64,000 nt of DNA from Micromonospora sp. CP22. GTDB taxonomy: Bacteria; Actinomycetota; Actinomycetes; Mycobacteriales; Micromonosporaceae. The notes beneath the pieces were generated by a model. That model searched no databases. It was not told where the DNA came from and saw only the letters and a list, made by a program, of their open reading frames with translations. The stretch is taken from assembly GCF_009712475.1 (NCBI RefSeq), contig NZ_VCJO01000009.1, forward strand, positions 124,001-188,000. Reading direction: 5' to 3'. A program made the position numbers and the translations under genes. Of this stretch, positions 1-10,428 are shown piece after piece (positions within the stretch are counted from its first letter, which is position 1; each line of letters opens with the position of its first letter).

Positions 1-84
1 GGCGTCACGGTAGTAGGTCACCGCGGCGTCGAAGTCGGCCACGGTCAACACGACACGGAGTTGCTGTACGGAACGTGAGGTCAT
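1..84 (-). CDS. VOC/glyoxalase-fold protein, N-terminal fragment
   Basis: Only the first 28 codons are inside the window; the gene continues past the left edge. The translation (MTSRSVQQLRVVLTVADFDAA, then VTYYRDA) has the first beta strand and helix typical of vicinal-oxygen-chelate proteins, where 'V.D...A..FY.D.LG' starts the module. An in-frame upstream ATG at 96 is an alternative start. No substrate can be inferred from this fragment. Confidence 0.55.
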   Translation of the reverse strand, partial: MTSRSVQQLRVVLTVADFDAAVTYYRDA

Positions 85-151
85 GGCACGCACCATAGGA
101 GCTGACACCGATGTCAGGGCAACGGTGTGATGTGGCCGGTCACAGCCCCGG

Positions 152-640
152 TCAGGGGGTGACGGCGGGGCTGGGGCTGGGCGGGTTGCCGCCGGGTTCC
201 TCCGCGGCGATGCACCAGTCGAGCCCGTCACGGGTGACCGTGAACAGCACCGGACGGGTCGCCTTCTTCTTACCGACGGTGACCGTGACCGTGGTGCTGA
301 CCTCCTGCCCGGACGGGCCGGGCCGGATGTCGATGATCTCGGACTTCGACACCTTGAAGTGGTCGGCGAAGTCGCCGTTCGCCTCGGTGGCGGCGGCGTC
401 GAACGCCTCGTGCAGCACCGCGCAGAGCTGGCTGCGACCGGCCGCCACGTCCTTGGCGGCCATCGCGTCGAGGTACGCCTGGACCCGCTCGCGGGACTTC
501 AGCATGGCCTCCTCGGCCGGTGCCCGACCGGGCTGCTCGGCCTCGTTCTCGCCACCGACGAGCCCGCAGCCGACCAGGGCGAAGGGCAGGATGGCGAGCA
601 GCGCGGCGGTGCTCGCCGGACGCCGGTACGTGACCCGCAT
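152..640 (-). CDS. putative secreted lipoprotein, unknown function
   Basis: About 162 residues. The N-terminus has basic residues, a hydrophobic stretch and a lipobox-like LVGC followed by GLVGG, so it is probably lipidated on Cys and anchored outside the membrane. The mature part has a charged helix and then beta-rich sequence (VSTTVTVTVG, RPVLFTVTRDG, LDWCIAAEE), like NTF2-like/DUF4878-type actinobacterial lipoproteins, but I do not assign a family firmly. The ATG at 640 is chosen because GGGAGGTG lies 3-10 bases upstream and it begins the signal sequence. The frame stays open to 769, but that extension only reads through the palindromic repeat at 709-766. Confidence 0.7.
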   Translation of the reverse strand: MRVTYRRPASTAALLAILPFALVGCGLVGGENEAEQPGRAPAEEAMLKSRERVQAYLDAMAAKDVAAGRSQLCAVLHEAFDAAATEANGDFADHFKVSKSEIIDIRPGPSGQEVSTTVTVTVGKKKATRPVLFTVTRDGLDWCIAAEEPGGNPPSPSPAVTP

Positions 641-708
641 CGTCACCTCCCTCGACGGCGGCATCGAGACACGGTCGATCGGCGAGTCTGTCACACCACC
701 ACGATTCG

Positions 709-766
709 GTGAAAGGAAGGGCCCCTTCCTAACGCCTGATGCATAGGAAGGGGCCCTTCCTTTCAC
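709..766. repeat. dispersed palindromic repeat, copy 1
   Basis: A perfect 22-bp inverted repeat (709-730 and 745-766, outer sequence GTGAAAGGAAGGGCCC) flanks a 14-base loop AACGCCTGATGCAT. It lies between the lipoprotein and chitinase genes. A diverged copy with almost the same loop is at 44738-44791, so this is a repeat family and not only a local terminator. The transcript would form a strong hairpin. Confidence 0.85.
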
Positions 767-787
767 CACAGCGGCGGGAGAAGGCCG

Positions 788-820
788 GACGGGGAGGGGC
801 CGGTGCGGCCCCTCCCCGTC
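788..820 (-). terminator. hairpin terminator after the chitinase gene
   Basis: A perfect 14-bp stem (GACGGGGAGGGGCC at 788-801 with its complement at 807-820) closes a GGTGC loop. It begins 26 bases past the chitinase stop codon in the direction of transcription. No U-tract follows, as is usual for high-GC actinomycete terminators. Confidence 0.65.
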
Positions 821-846
821 GGGTGGGTGATGCGTCGACCGTCGGC

Positions 847-2472
<1,626 letters not shown>

Positions 2473-2492
2473 GTGGCGTCTCCAAACAGTTA

Positions 2493-2503
2493 GGAAACTT
2501 TCC
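2493..2503 (-). promoter_or_regulatory. candidate operator upstream of chitinase
   Basis: The 11-bp palindrome GGAAA-C-TTTCC, flanked by TTA on one side and AAAA on the other, is centred about 26 bases upstream of the chitinase start codon. Its place in a short AT-rich leader suggests a repressor site controlling a secreted glycoside hydrolase. The binding protein is unknown. Confidence 0.4.
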
Positions 2504-2578
2504 AAAATGTTGAGGAGACGCTACTCACACGCCACCACTTCGTCAAGATGTGCATGTATCGATTCGCGCCTGACCCGA

Positions 2579-2720
2579 CACCGCCCGCACCGCCCGCCCG
2601 CGCCGCCGCACCGCCCGCCCGCGCCGCACCGCCCCGCGCCGTCACACCGCCCGCCCGCGCCGCACCGCCCCGCGCCGCCACACCGCCCGCCTCGCCACAC
2701 CGCCCCGCACCGCCGCACCG
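2579..2720. repeat. C-rich low-complexity tract with 36-bp tandem repeat
   Basis: About 140 bases made almost entirely of CCG/CAC/CGCC words. It includes a 33-base block present twice with a 36-bp period (2609-2641 and 2645-2677). It lies between the divergent chitinase and peroxidase genes and has no plausible coding content. It probably arose by replication slippage. Confidence 0.7.
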
Positions 2721-2754
2721 TCCGTGAGCACCGTCCCGGCGGTAGCCTCCGGAC

Positions 2755-3243
2755 ATGACCGTCTTCGACATCCCGATCGGTGCGCTCGCCGGTGGCCCGG
2801 CCGACCTCGCGCAGTACCGCGGACGCACCCTGCTGATCGTCAACGTCGCCTCCCGCTGCGGCCTCACCCCGCAGTACGCCGGCCTACAGGCCCTCTCCGA
2901 CGAGTACGCCGAACGCGGGCTGACGGTGCTCGGCGTGCCCTGCAACCAGTTCGCCGGCCAGGAGCCGGGCAGCGCGGCGGAGATCAACGAGTTCTGCCAG
3001 GTCAACTACGGCGTGACCTTCCCGATCACGGAGAAGGTGGACGTCAACGGCCCCGACCGTCACCCCCTGTACGCAGCCCTGGTCGACACCCCCGACGCCG
3101 ACGGTCACACCGGCGACGTCCGCTGGAACTTCGAGAAGTTCCTCGTCGCCCCCGACGGCGCCGTCGTCGCCCGCTTCGCTCCCACGGTCACTCCCGACGA
3201 CCCTTCCCTGCGCGCCACCGTCGACAAGCACCTCCCCGCCTGA
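2755..3243 (+). CDS. glutathione peroxidase family (thiol peroxidase)
   Basis: 162 residues, the normal length for the GPx/BtuE family. Conserved blocks are visible: NVASRCGLTPQY with the peroxidatic Cys (not Sec) near residue 36, VLGVPCNQFAGQEPG with the second Cys and the Gln of the active site, and RWNFEKFLV with the conserved Trp-Asn. Cys-type bacterial members usually use thioredoxin as reductant and reduce hydroperoxides in the cytoplasm. The gene is monocistronic. No strong Shine-Dalgarno sequence is visible upstream of the ATG. Confidence 0.9.
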   Translation: MTVFDIPIGALAGGPADLAQYRGRTLLIVNVASRCGLTPQYAGLQALSDEYAERGLTVLGVPCNQFAGQEPGSAAEINEFCQVNYGVTFPITEKVDVNGPDRHPLYAALVDTPDADGHTGDVRWNFEKFLVAPDGAVVARFAPTVTPDDPSLRATVDKHLPA

Positions 3244-3963
3244 TCCCCTCCCCCGCCTCGCCGGTCGTGCGTTTCTGGTAGTTGTTTGCGACTTTATGTG
3301 GCATATGAGCCCGACCGCCGCCGCATGACCGGCGACAGCGGACAGGTGTGGGATACCCCATTGCCCCCACGCCCGTTCTCCGCCCGCCGGTCGCCGGTCG
3401 CCGAAATCGGACGCCGCCGGAGCGTGTAGATATGATGGAGATTGCGTCTCGGCTCCATGGAGATTCCATGTAGATTCCGTGAATATCCACTTTGGACATC
3501 AACGCCGGACGCGGGACGACTGAGGTGCGGACCACACCGAGGAATGGTGTGTAACCCGCGACGGAAAACGCATCACCGACTCGACGACCATCCGACGCGA
3601 ATACGGTCGAGAAGAACTCATCCGGATGATCACAGCGGCAAAACCTGATCAATCCGGCATTGCTATGCGATGGAAAGTCCGAAATCTTGCGTTTTGGGGC
3701 GTCGGCCAGTCGCCCGACCTGAGATACCAGAATCGCGCATCGCTTACCAATGTCCAATAGTGACGACGTCGAATCGCGCCGTCGCATCATGCAGCGGCAC
3801 GGTCCGGGCTCGGCTTACGGGGTTGCCGTTCACAGAAAACTCTCGGGTAGGGTCGAGGCTCGCTCACCCAGGGCTTGTCGTGACTCGGTAGGCCCACGGC
3901 TACGACAGTGTCGACAGAGAAAGCGCCTTCGCGCGTCGCCCAAGAACGCTGCCCGCGTACTGT
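3244..3963. other. 720-bp AT-richer intergenic region before proV
   Basis: Base composition is clearly less GC-rich than the neighbouring genes. It holds 11-bp-phased AGAT repeats and a small dyad at 3428-3478 (listed separately). A start-less open frame at about 3524-3733 (+) reads like a decayed protein (for example ITDSTTIRREYGREELIRM). I find no convincing complete gene. A weak -10-like TAGGGT follows an imperfect -35-like TTGCCG near 3830-3860, so this could be a long leader of the proVWX operon. Confidence 0.4.
3428..3478. promoter_or_regulatory. 11-bp-phased AGAT direct repeats and dyad
   Basis: AGATATG (3428), AGATTGC (3439), AGATTCC (3461) and AGATTCC (3472) lie at offsets of 11, 22 and 11 bases, so all are on one helix face with one position unfilled. 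The dyad CATGGAGATTCCATG (3456-3470) overlaps the third unit. The spacing is typical of winged-helix response-regulator sites. The regulator and target are unknown. Confidence 0.35.
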
Positions 3964-5444
3964 GTGCCCATTGGAATGGAGACCGTGTCCGCACTCAGAG
4001 TGAAATCCCTCTACAAGGTCTACGGCAACCGCGCCGACAAGGCGGCGGAGATCCTCCGCAACAGCCCAGACCGAGACGAGAAGCTGGCAGGACTACCCGT
4101 CACGGCCGCGGTCGTCGACGCGAACTTCGAGGTCAAGCGCGGCGAGATCTTCGTGGTCATGGGCCTGTCCGGCTCCGGGAAGTCCACCCTGATCCGGATG
4201 CTCAACGGTCTGCTGCCACCCACGTACGGCACGGTCGAGGTCGACGGGGTCGACATCACCAAGCTCAAGCCGGCCGCGCTACGGAAGCTGCGCCGCGAGA
4301 AGATGAGCATGGTCTTCCAGCACTTCGCACTCCAGCCGCACCGGTCGGTGCTGGACAACGCCGGCTACGCGCTGGAGATCGCGGGCCTGCCTCGCGCCGA
4401 GCGCCGGGAGAAGGCGCTGGAGGCACTCCGGATGGTCGGCCTCGACGGCTGGGCGGACAAACTCCCGCAGGAACTCTCCGGTGGCATGCGCCAGCGCGTC
4501 GGCCTGGCCCGCGCGCTCGCCGCCGGCACCGACATCATGCTGATGGACGAGGCTTTCTCCGCGCTCGATCCGCTGATCCGCCGCGAGGTGCAGGACCAGC
4601 TGATCGGGCTGCAGGCCGAACTCGGCAAGACGATCGTGTTCATCACGCACGACCTCAACGAGGCGATGCGCCTCGGCGACCGCATCGCGGTCATGCGGGC
4701 CGGTCGGATCGTCCAGATCGGCACCGCCGAGGAGATCCTCACCGACCCGTCCAACGACTACGTCGCCCAGTTCGTCGCCGACGTCGACCGGACCAGGATC
4801 CTCACCGCATCGGCGGTCATGGAGCGGCCACTCGGCGTGGTGGACGTGAACTCCGGCCCACGGGTGGCCGCCCGGGTGCTGCGCGAGACCCAGACGTCGG
4901 CCGTCTACGTCACCGGCCGGGGCAAGCAGTACCTCGGCACCGTGACCGCCGACGCCGCCACCCAGGCCGTCCGGGACGGGCGGAAGGACCTCCGGGAGAT
5001 CGTGTCGACCGAGTACGTCCGTACGGTCGAGGACACCACGCCGGTGGCCGACATCTTCGCCCCCTGCGCCGAGAGTCCCGCGCCGGTCGCCGTGGTCGAC
5101 GCCGACGGTCGGCTCGCCGGCGTGATTCCGCGGATCACGCTGCTCAGCGCCCTCGGCAGCCTCAGCTCCGACGCCGACGAGGGCAGCACCACGCCCGAAC
5201 CCACCCACGCGGCCGACCCGGCGCCGACCGGCGACGCGATGCCGACCGGCGACACGTTGCCGACCGGCGACACGTTGCCGACCGGTGACACGTTGCCGAC
5301 CGGTGACACGTTGCCGACCGGTGACACGTTGCCGACAGGTGACGGCACGGGCACGGCACCGGCCGGGAACGGCCCGGCGGCCACACCGGAGGTGCCAGCG
5401 CAGGCGGTTGCCGAGCCCTCGGCCCGGATGACGGGAGAGCCGGC

Positions 5445-5448
<4 letters not shown>
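3964..5448 (+). CDS. proV: glycine betaine/proline ABC transporter ATP-binding protein with CBS pair
   Basis: ATPase of an osmoprotectant importer (ProV/OpuAA type). Walker A GLSGSGKST is at about 67-75, followed by the signature LSGGMRQRVGLARAL, Walker B IMLMDEAFSALD and the His switch VFITHDL. Residues about 280-400 form a CBS-domain pair, which in OpuA-type transporters senses ionic strength. The roughly 494-residue length exceeds the usual 400 because of a Pro/Thr/Ala-rich tail with five exact GDTLPT repeats (about 427-456). The start is uncertain: GTG 3964, ATG 3976 and GTG 3985 are in frame, and family comparison favours GTG 3985 (VSALRV). The stop overlaps proW by ATGA. Confidence 0.93.
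5224..5346 (+). repeat. 18-bp tandem repeat inside proV
   Basis: Six consecutive 18-bp units of the form CCGACCGGYGACACGTTG (the first varies as GACGCGATG) plus a partial seventh encode the repeated hexapeptide GDTLPT in the ProV tail. The units are nearly identical at the DNA level, so this is a recent expansion and likely to vary in copy number between strains. Confidence 0.9.
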
Positions 5449-6332
<884 letters not shown>

Positions 6333-6432
6333 TCCACCCGTCCCGACCCACGCGGGGGAGTCACCATTGCCGGCGCCCTGCCTCGCTACCGCGAGTTCCG
6401 CCGGTGTACGCAACAAGGGAAGGAAACTCCAC

Positions 6433-7329
6433 ATGTGGAGCAGTAAATTGGTGCGCCGGGTCGCGTTGGCGGCCACCGCCGCTCTGGCGCTGACCGGCGT
6501 CGCCGCCTGCGGCGACTCCGACGACTCCGCTGGCGGCTCCGGCGGCAGCAAGAAGATCAGCATCGGCTACATGGCCTGGGATGAGGCCATCGCCGCCTCC
6601 TACCTCTGGCAGAACCTGCTGGAGGAGAAGGGCTACGAGGTCGAGCTCAAGAACGTCGAGGCGGGGGTCGTCTACCAGGGCCTGTCCACGGGTGACATCG
6701 ACCTCTTCCTCGACAGCTGGCTGCCGCAGACGCACGCCGACTACATGGAGCGCTACGGCGACAAGATCGAGAAGATCGGCGTCTGGTACGACAACGCCAG
6801 CCTGAGCATCGCCGTCCCCGAGTACGTGACCGACATCAACTCGCTGGAGGACCTCGCCGCCAACGCGGACACCTTCGGTGGGGAGATCATCGGCATCGAG
6901 GCCGGCGCCGGCCTGACCGCCGCCACCCAGGACAAGGTCATCCCGGAGTACGGCCTGACCGACAAGCTGAAGCTGACCACCTCGTCGACTCCGGCCATGC
7001 TGGCCGCGCTCGACGGCGCGATCAAGGACCAGAAGCCGATCGTGGTGACCCTGTGGCACCCGCACTGGGCCTACGCGAACTACCAGCTGAAGGACCTGGC
7101 CGACCCGAAGGGCACCCTCGGCGGGGCTGAGGAGATCCACACGCTGGCCCGGCAGGGCTTCGGCGCGGACTTCCCCGAGGTCACCGAGATGCTGAAGAAG
7201 TTCAAGATGGACGACCAGCAGCTCGGCTCGCTGGAAGACCTGATGTTCAACGTGCACAAGGGCGACGAGGAGAAGGCCGTCGAGGAGTGGCTGAAGGCCA
7301 ACCCGGACTACGCCGGAACGGTCTCCTGA
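6433..7329 (+). CDS. proX: glycine betaine-binding lipoprotein
   Basis: 298 residues. The N-terminus is a lipoprotein signal with lipobox GVAAC (Cys at about 26), followed by a Ser/Gly-rich linker and an OpuAC-type substrate-binding domain (ISIGYMAWDEA, several Trp/Tyr such as DSWLPQTHADYMERYG and VTLWHPHWAY that can form the aromatic cage for quaternary amines). It is the extracytoplasmic receptor for ProVW. The ATG at 6433 is chosen because GGGAAGGAAA lies upstream and it starts the signal peptide. Its 3' end overlaps the convergent acetyltransferase gene by 22 bases. Confidence 0.92.
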   Translation: MWSSKLVRRVALAATAALALTGVAACGDSDDSAGGSGGSKKISIGYMAWDEAIAASYLWQNLLEEKGYEVELKNVEAGVVYQGLSTGDIDLFLDSWLPQTHADYMERYGDKIEKIGVWYDNASLSIAVPEYVTDINSLEDLAANADTFGGEIIGIEAGAGLTAATQDKVIPEYGLTDKLKLTTSSTPAMLAALDGAIKDQKPIVVTLWHPHWAYANYQLKDLADPKGTLGGAEEIHTLARQGFGADFPEVTEMLKKFKMDDQQLGSLEDLMFNVHKGDEEKAVEEWLKANPDYAGTVS

Positions 7330-7988
7330 CCCGATCCTGAGCGACCAGCCGCCGGTGGCAGGGGCACGTCGGCCCCGCCACCGGCGGTTGCACTCTCGGC
7401 AGGAGTCACGCCGCCGCAGTCCCGTACCGACAGGGCTCCGGCGCGCCGGGCCCGCCACTCGGGTGCCAGCACCGACCAGATCTCCAGGTCGACGCGGCCC
7501 CGCGGACCCGGCAGCACCTCCCGCAGGACACCGTCGCGGCGCATGCCCAGTCGGCGGGCCACCGCGATGCTGCGCACGTTGCCGGCGTTGGTACGCCACT
7601 CCACCCGGTGCAGCCCACGCTCGACGAGCGCCCAGTCGACGACCCGTTCGACCGCCCGGGTCACCAGGCCCCGCCCCTCGGCGGCCGGCTCCAACCAGCA
7701 ACCCGCCTCGCAGACGCCCGAAGCCGCGTTGAGCGACACCAGCAGCACCCCTCCGACCAGCGTGCCGTCGGACCAGATCCCCCAGATGCCACCGTCGTCG
7801 CGGGCCCACCGGTCGGCATAACGCTGGAGCACGTGCCGCGCCCCGTCGAGGTCGGTGGCCACGAAGGACGGCGACACCCACGGCGCGATGTGCTGCCGCG
7901 ACCGGTCCAGGTTGGCCAGGAACTCCTCGGCGTGCCACGGATTCAACGGCCGCAGCTCGGCATCGGCGGTCAACGGCAGAGCGAACAT
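7308..7988 (-). CDS. GNAT N-acetyltransferase, RimJ/RimL type
   Basis: About 226 residues. The first 175 match the RimJ/L subgroup: ELRPLNPWHAEEF at the start, a beta-strand block GIWSDGTLVGGVLL, then the acetyl-CoA loop region EPAAEGRGLVTRAVERVVDWAL (R-G-x-G/A type) and NAGNVRSIAVARRLGM, the standard 'N..S...a.rlGf' motif. It probably acetylates a protein N-terminus, amine or antibiotic; the substrate is unknown. The Gly/Pro/Ala-rich C-terminal 50 residues are unlike the family and run through the proX terminator. The ATG at 7988 follows GGAAGGTGAG. Confidence 0.85.
   Translation of the reverse strand: MFALPLTADAELRPLNPWHAEEFLANLDRSRQHIAPWVSPSFVATDLDGARHVLQRYADRWARDDGGIWGIWSDGTLVGGVLLVSLNAASGVCEAGCWLEPAAEGRGLVTRAVERVVDWALVERGLHRVEWRTNAGNVRSIAVARRLGMRRDGVLREVLPGPRGRVDLEIWSVLAPEWRARRAGALSVRDCGGVTPAESATAGGGADVPLPPAAGRSGSGQETVPA
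7349..7387 (+). terminator. hairpin terminator of the proVWX operon
   Basis: A 16-bp stem with one bulged A (7349-7365 paired with 7372-7387, CCGCCGGTGGC...GCCACCGGCGG) lies 20 bases after the proX stop. It is inside the coding sequence of the convergent acetyltransferase and encodes part of that protein's disordered tail. Confidence 0.6.
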
Positions 7989-8204
7989 CAACACTCACCT
8001 TCCGGTACGACCCGGCGCAGGACCGGCGTCGAGGTAGGGCGGAAGCCCTGCTCAGCCCAGCGAAGCAGGGTATCGGCGAGCACGCTGGGCACGAGAACGC
8101 ACGCGTTCAGCACCGCTACGATCATCAGCGGCCGTCACGCGCCGAGTTGATCGTCGAAACGACTGGCGGCCACGCCTGACCGCCTCGTCGTAGACATCAC
8201 CGGG

Positions 8205-8573
8205 TCAGACCGGGCGGCGGCCGGCGAAACCGCAGTCGGCGCGGTGGTACCACCGTACGTCGGTGTCGCCCTCCAGCCAGCACCAGAGCACCTGCCGACC
8301 CTCGCGCTCGCCCGGGAAGTCGAGCAGCACCGGCGCCACGCCCTTGACCTCGATGCCGTACTGCCGGATCTCGTCGAGGACCGCGTGCAGCCTGGCTTCC
8401 AGGCTCTTGACCTCGGCCCGGCCGCCGAGTGCGCTGAGCCCATGGTTGGCGAGGTCGGCCTGCAACTCGGCCAGGTCGGCGCGTACCCGGATCAGCTCGT
8501 CGATCCGGGGATGCAGGGTGGCCACCAGGTGTCGGGCCTGGGCGAGAGTGAACACCGGGTCAGTATGCGCCAC
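8205..8573 (-). CDS. DUF2203 family protein
   Basis: 122 residues. The N-terminal half is helical and charged (FTLAQARHLVATLHPRIDEL). The C-terminal half carries the family hallmark VLLDFPGEREGRQVLWCWLEGDTDVRWYHRADCGFAGR, written here in parts: LDFP, WCWLEG, WYH and GFAGR are the conserved points. Function is unknown across the family. It stands alone on the minus strand, with about 210 bases on its 3' side up to the divergent acetyltransferase gene in which I see nothing. Confidence 0.85.
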   Translation of the reverse strand: MAHTDPVFTLAQARHLVATLHPRIDELIRVRADLAELQADLANHGLSALGGRAEVKSLEARLHAVLDEIRQYGIEVKGVAPVLLDFPGEREGRQVLWCWLEGDTDVRWYHRADCGFAGRRPV

Positions 8574-8776
8574 GACCCGTCCGGTCAGGACGACGGTGTC
8601 GACTGCCGAGAGCGGCGAAGCACCACCGGCGCCGCCGGGAGTCGGACTCGTGCGTGTCCCACCCCGCTCCTGACCCGTTTGACAGTTGCCGGGCCACTCC
8701 CCCGCTTCGCCCTGGCCTGCTGCGCCCGCTGCCCGAGGTGGCCTGGACCGGCACGGTCTCGCGCACGGATGGAGGC

Positions 8777-9535
8777 ATGGTGAACCGGTCGGTGCCGCCC
8801 GAGGGCCAGGACGGCACCACGGACGCCTACCGGGAGTTCCGGCTGCCGCTCACGGCCCTGGCACTCGCGATCGTCACCGCCGGTGCTCTGGACGCCTTCG
8901 CGTTCCTCCGGTACGGCGCGTTCGTGGCCAACCAGTCCGGCAACGTCATCTTCCTCGGCATGGGCCCGGCCGGGGAGCACCCGGAGTGGCCGGTCTCCGG
9001 GGCGGCCATCGTCGCGTTCGCCGTCAGCGCCGGGCTGGTCGACCTGCTTCGGCGCAGTCTCCGACCGCCGATGGCGTCGATGGTCGCCCTCGCGGTCACC
9101 GCGGCCGTGATGGTCGTCTGGACGGTGCTCGACCTGGCGCTCGCGCACGGCCGGTACGGCATGGCGTCACGGGTGCTGCTCGCGGCGGCCGGTGCGGTCG
9201 CCATGGGCAGCCTGACCACCGTGGCGACCCGTGCCACGGGTGTTCCCACGCCGATCACCTATCAGTCGGGTACCACGAAGCACACCGGTGAACAGGCCGT
9301 GCGCTGGTTCCTCGGCCCCCGCGCCGGTCGTGTCGAGGCCCGACACGCCGCCCTGCTCGGGCTGTTCGCCCTCGGCTGCTACACCACGGGCGGCGCCCTC
9401 GGCACGCTCGCCCAGCATCAGTCTCGCTGGGTGCCGCCGTCCGGGACGGTCGCCATGCTCGTCCTGATGCTGCTGGTCCGGCGGCGGCTCGGCGGCTCGG
9501 CCGGGGCGTCACCACCGGACGCCGCCGGCCGCTGA
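8777..9535 (+). CDS. DUF1275 (YoaK-type) membrane protein
   Basis: About 252 residues with six predicted membrane segments. The typical YoaK features are present: an N-terminal TAGALDAFAFLRYGAFVANQSGNVIFLG, where 'D...y...g.f.anqTGN..fl' is the signature (split here at about 20 residues: GALDAFAF, FVANQSGN), and a second TYQSGTTKHTG block. The transport function is unproven. GGAGG at 8771 sits directly before ATG 8777, so GTG 8780 may be the real start. It is convergent with proC, 4 bases apart. Confidence 0.82.
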   Translation: MVNRSVPPEGQDGTTDAYREFRLPLTALALAIVTAGALDAFAFLRYGAFVANQSGNVIFLGMGPAGEHPEWPVSGAAIVAFAVSAGLVDLLRRSLRPPMASMVALAVTAAVMVVWTVLDLALAHGRYGMASRVLLAAAGAVAMGSLTTVATRATGVPTPITYQSGTTKHTGEQAVRWFLGPRAGRVEARHAALLGLFALGCYTTGGALGTLAQHQSRWVPPSGTVAMLVLMLLVRRRLGGSAGASPPDAAGR

Positions 9536-9539
9536 GCGG

Positions 9540-10358
9540 TCAGTCGACCTGGGCGGCGAGTTCGCGGGCCCGGTCGCGGGCGGCCTCCAGGGCGGCCAGC
9601 AACGCCGCCCGTACGCCGTGGTTCTCCAGCTCCCGGATGGCGGAGATGGTGGTGCCGGCGGGCGAGGTGACCGCCTCGCGCAGCTTCACCGGATGCTCGC
9701 CGGAGTCGCGCAGCATCACCGCCGAGCCGATCGCGGTCTGCACGATCAGGTCGTGCGCCACCTGACGGGGCAGGCCGAGCAGGATGCCGGCGTCGGTCAT
9801 CGCCTCGACCAGCAGGTAGAAGTAGGCCGGGCCGGAGCCGGAGAGGGCGGTCACCGCGTCCTGCTGGGTTTCCGGCACCCGGATCGTCGCACCCAACGGC
9901 TTGAACATCTCCTCGGCCAGCGCCAGGTGCTCACCGGTGGCGTACGCGCCCGCCGAGATCGCGGTCATCGCCTGGTCCACCAGCGCCGGGGTGTTGGTCA
10001 TGACCCGCACCACCGGGGTGCCCTCCGGCAACCGGCGGCTGAAGAAGCTGCTGGGCAGGCCGGCGCAGAGTGAGATCACCAGCTTGCCGGGCGGCACCTT
10101 GGGCCCGATCTCGTCCAACAGCGCGGCGGCGTCCTGTGGCTTCACCGAGACGGCCAGCACGTCGGCCTCGTCCACGGCGGTGATGTTGTCCACCACCCGG
10201 ACGCCGTAGCGGGCGGTCAGTTCCTCGGCGCGGGCCGGACGACGGGCGGTGGCCACCAGGCGGTCCACCGGCCAGCCCGATCGCAGCAGCCCGGAGAGCA
10301 TCAGCTCGCCGATCTTGCCCGCCCCGATCACCGCGACGGTGTGCCCCCCGGCTGACAC
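9540..10358 (-). CDS. proC: pyrroline-5-carboxylate reductase
   Basis: 272 residues, the usual length. It catalyses the last step of proline synthesis, NAD(P)H-dependent reduction of 1-pyrroline-5-carboxylate. The N-terminal Rossmann motif is VAVIGAGKIGELM, and the family signature PAGTTISAIRELE near the C-terminus plus the central TALSGSGPAYFYLLVEAM block are both intact. It starts at GTG 10358 with AAGGGGG upstream. The phosphofructokinase gene lies immediately upstream on the same strand, 70 bases away. Confidence 0.97.
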   Translation of the reverse strand: MSAGGHTVAVIGAGKIGELMLSGLLRSGWPVDRLVATARRPARAEELTARYGVRVVDNITAVDEADVLAVSVKPQDAAALLDEIGPKVPPGKLVISLCAGLPSSFFSRRLPEGTPVVRVMTNTPALVDQAMTAISAGAYATGEHLALAEEMFKPLGATIRVPETQQDAVTALSGSGPAYFYLLVEAMTDAGILLGLPRQVAHDLIVQTAIGSAVMLRDSGEHPVKLREAVTSPAGTTISAIRELENHGVRAALLAALEAARDRARELAAQVD

Positions 10359-10428
10359 CTGGCGTACCCCCTTCGTGGGCCGGCGTCGCGGCGGGCCCGA
10401 CGGCCCGTCCGCGACGCCGGAACGACGA

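Noticed and set aside
2579..2720. Repeats considered as a CRISPR array
   Set aside because: The units are adjacent C-rich low-complexity copies without unique spacers, and no cas genes are nearby.
3188..3790. 200-codon minus-strand frame between gpx and proV
   Set aside because: Overlaps the end of the peroxidase gene, has no domain-like pattern or RBS, and lies in AT-richer spacer with mixed codon use.
3750..5288. 512-codon plus-strand frame overlapping proV
   Set aside because: It is out of frame with the ABC ATPase motifs, is Arg/Gly-rich and ends in the 18-bp repeat. It is a shadow.
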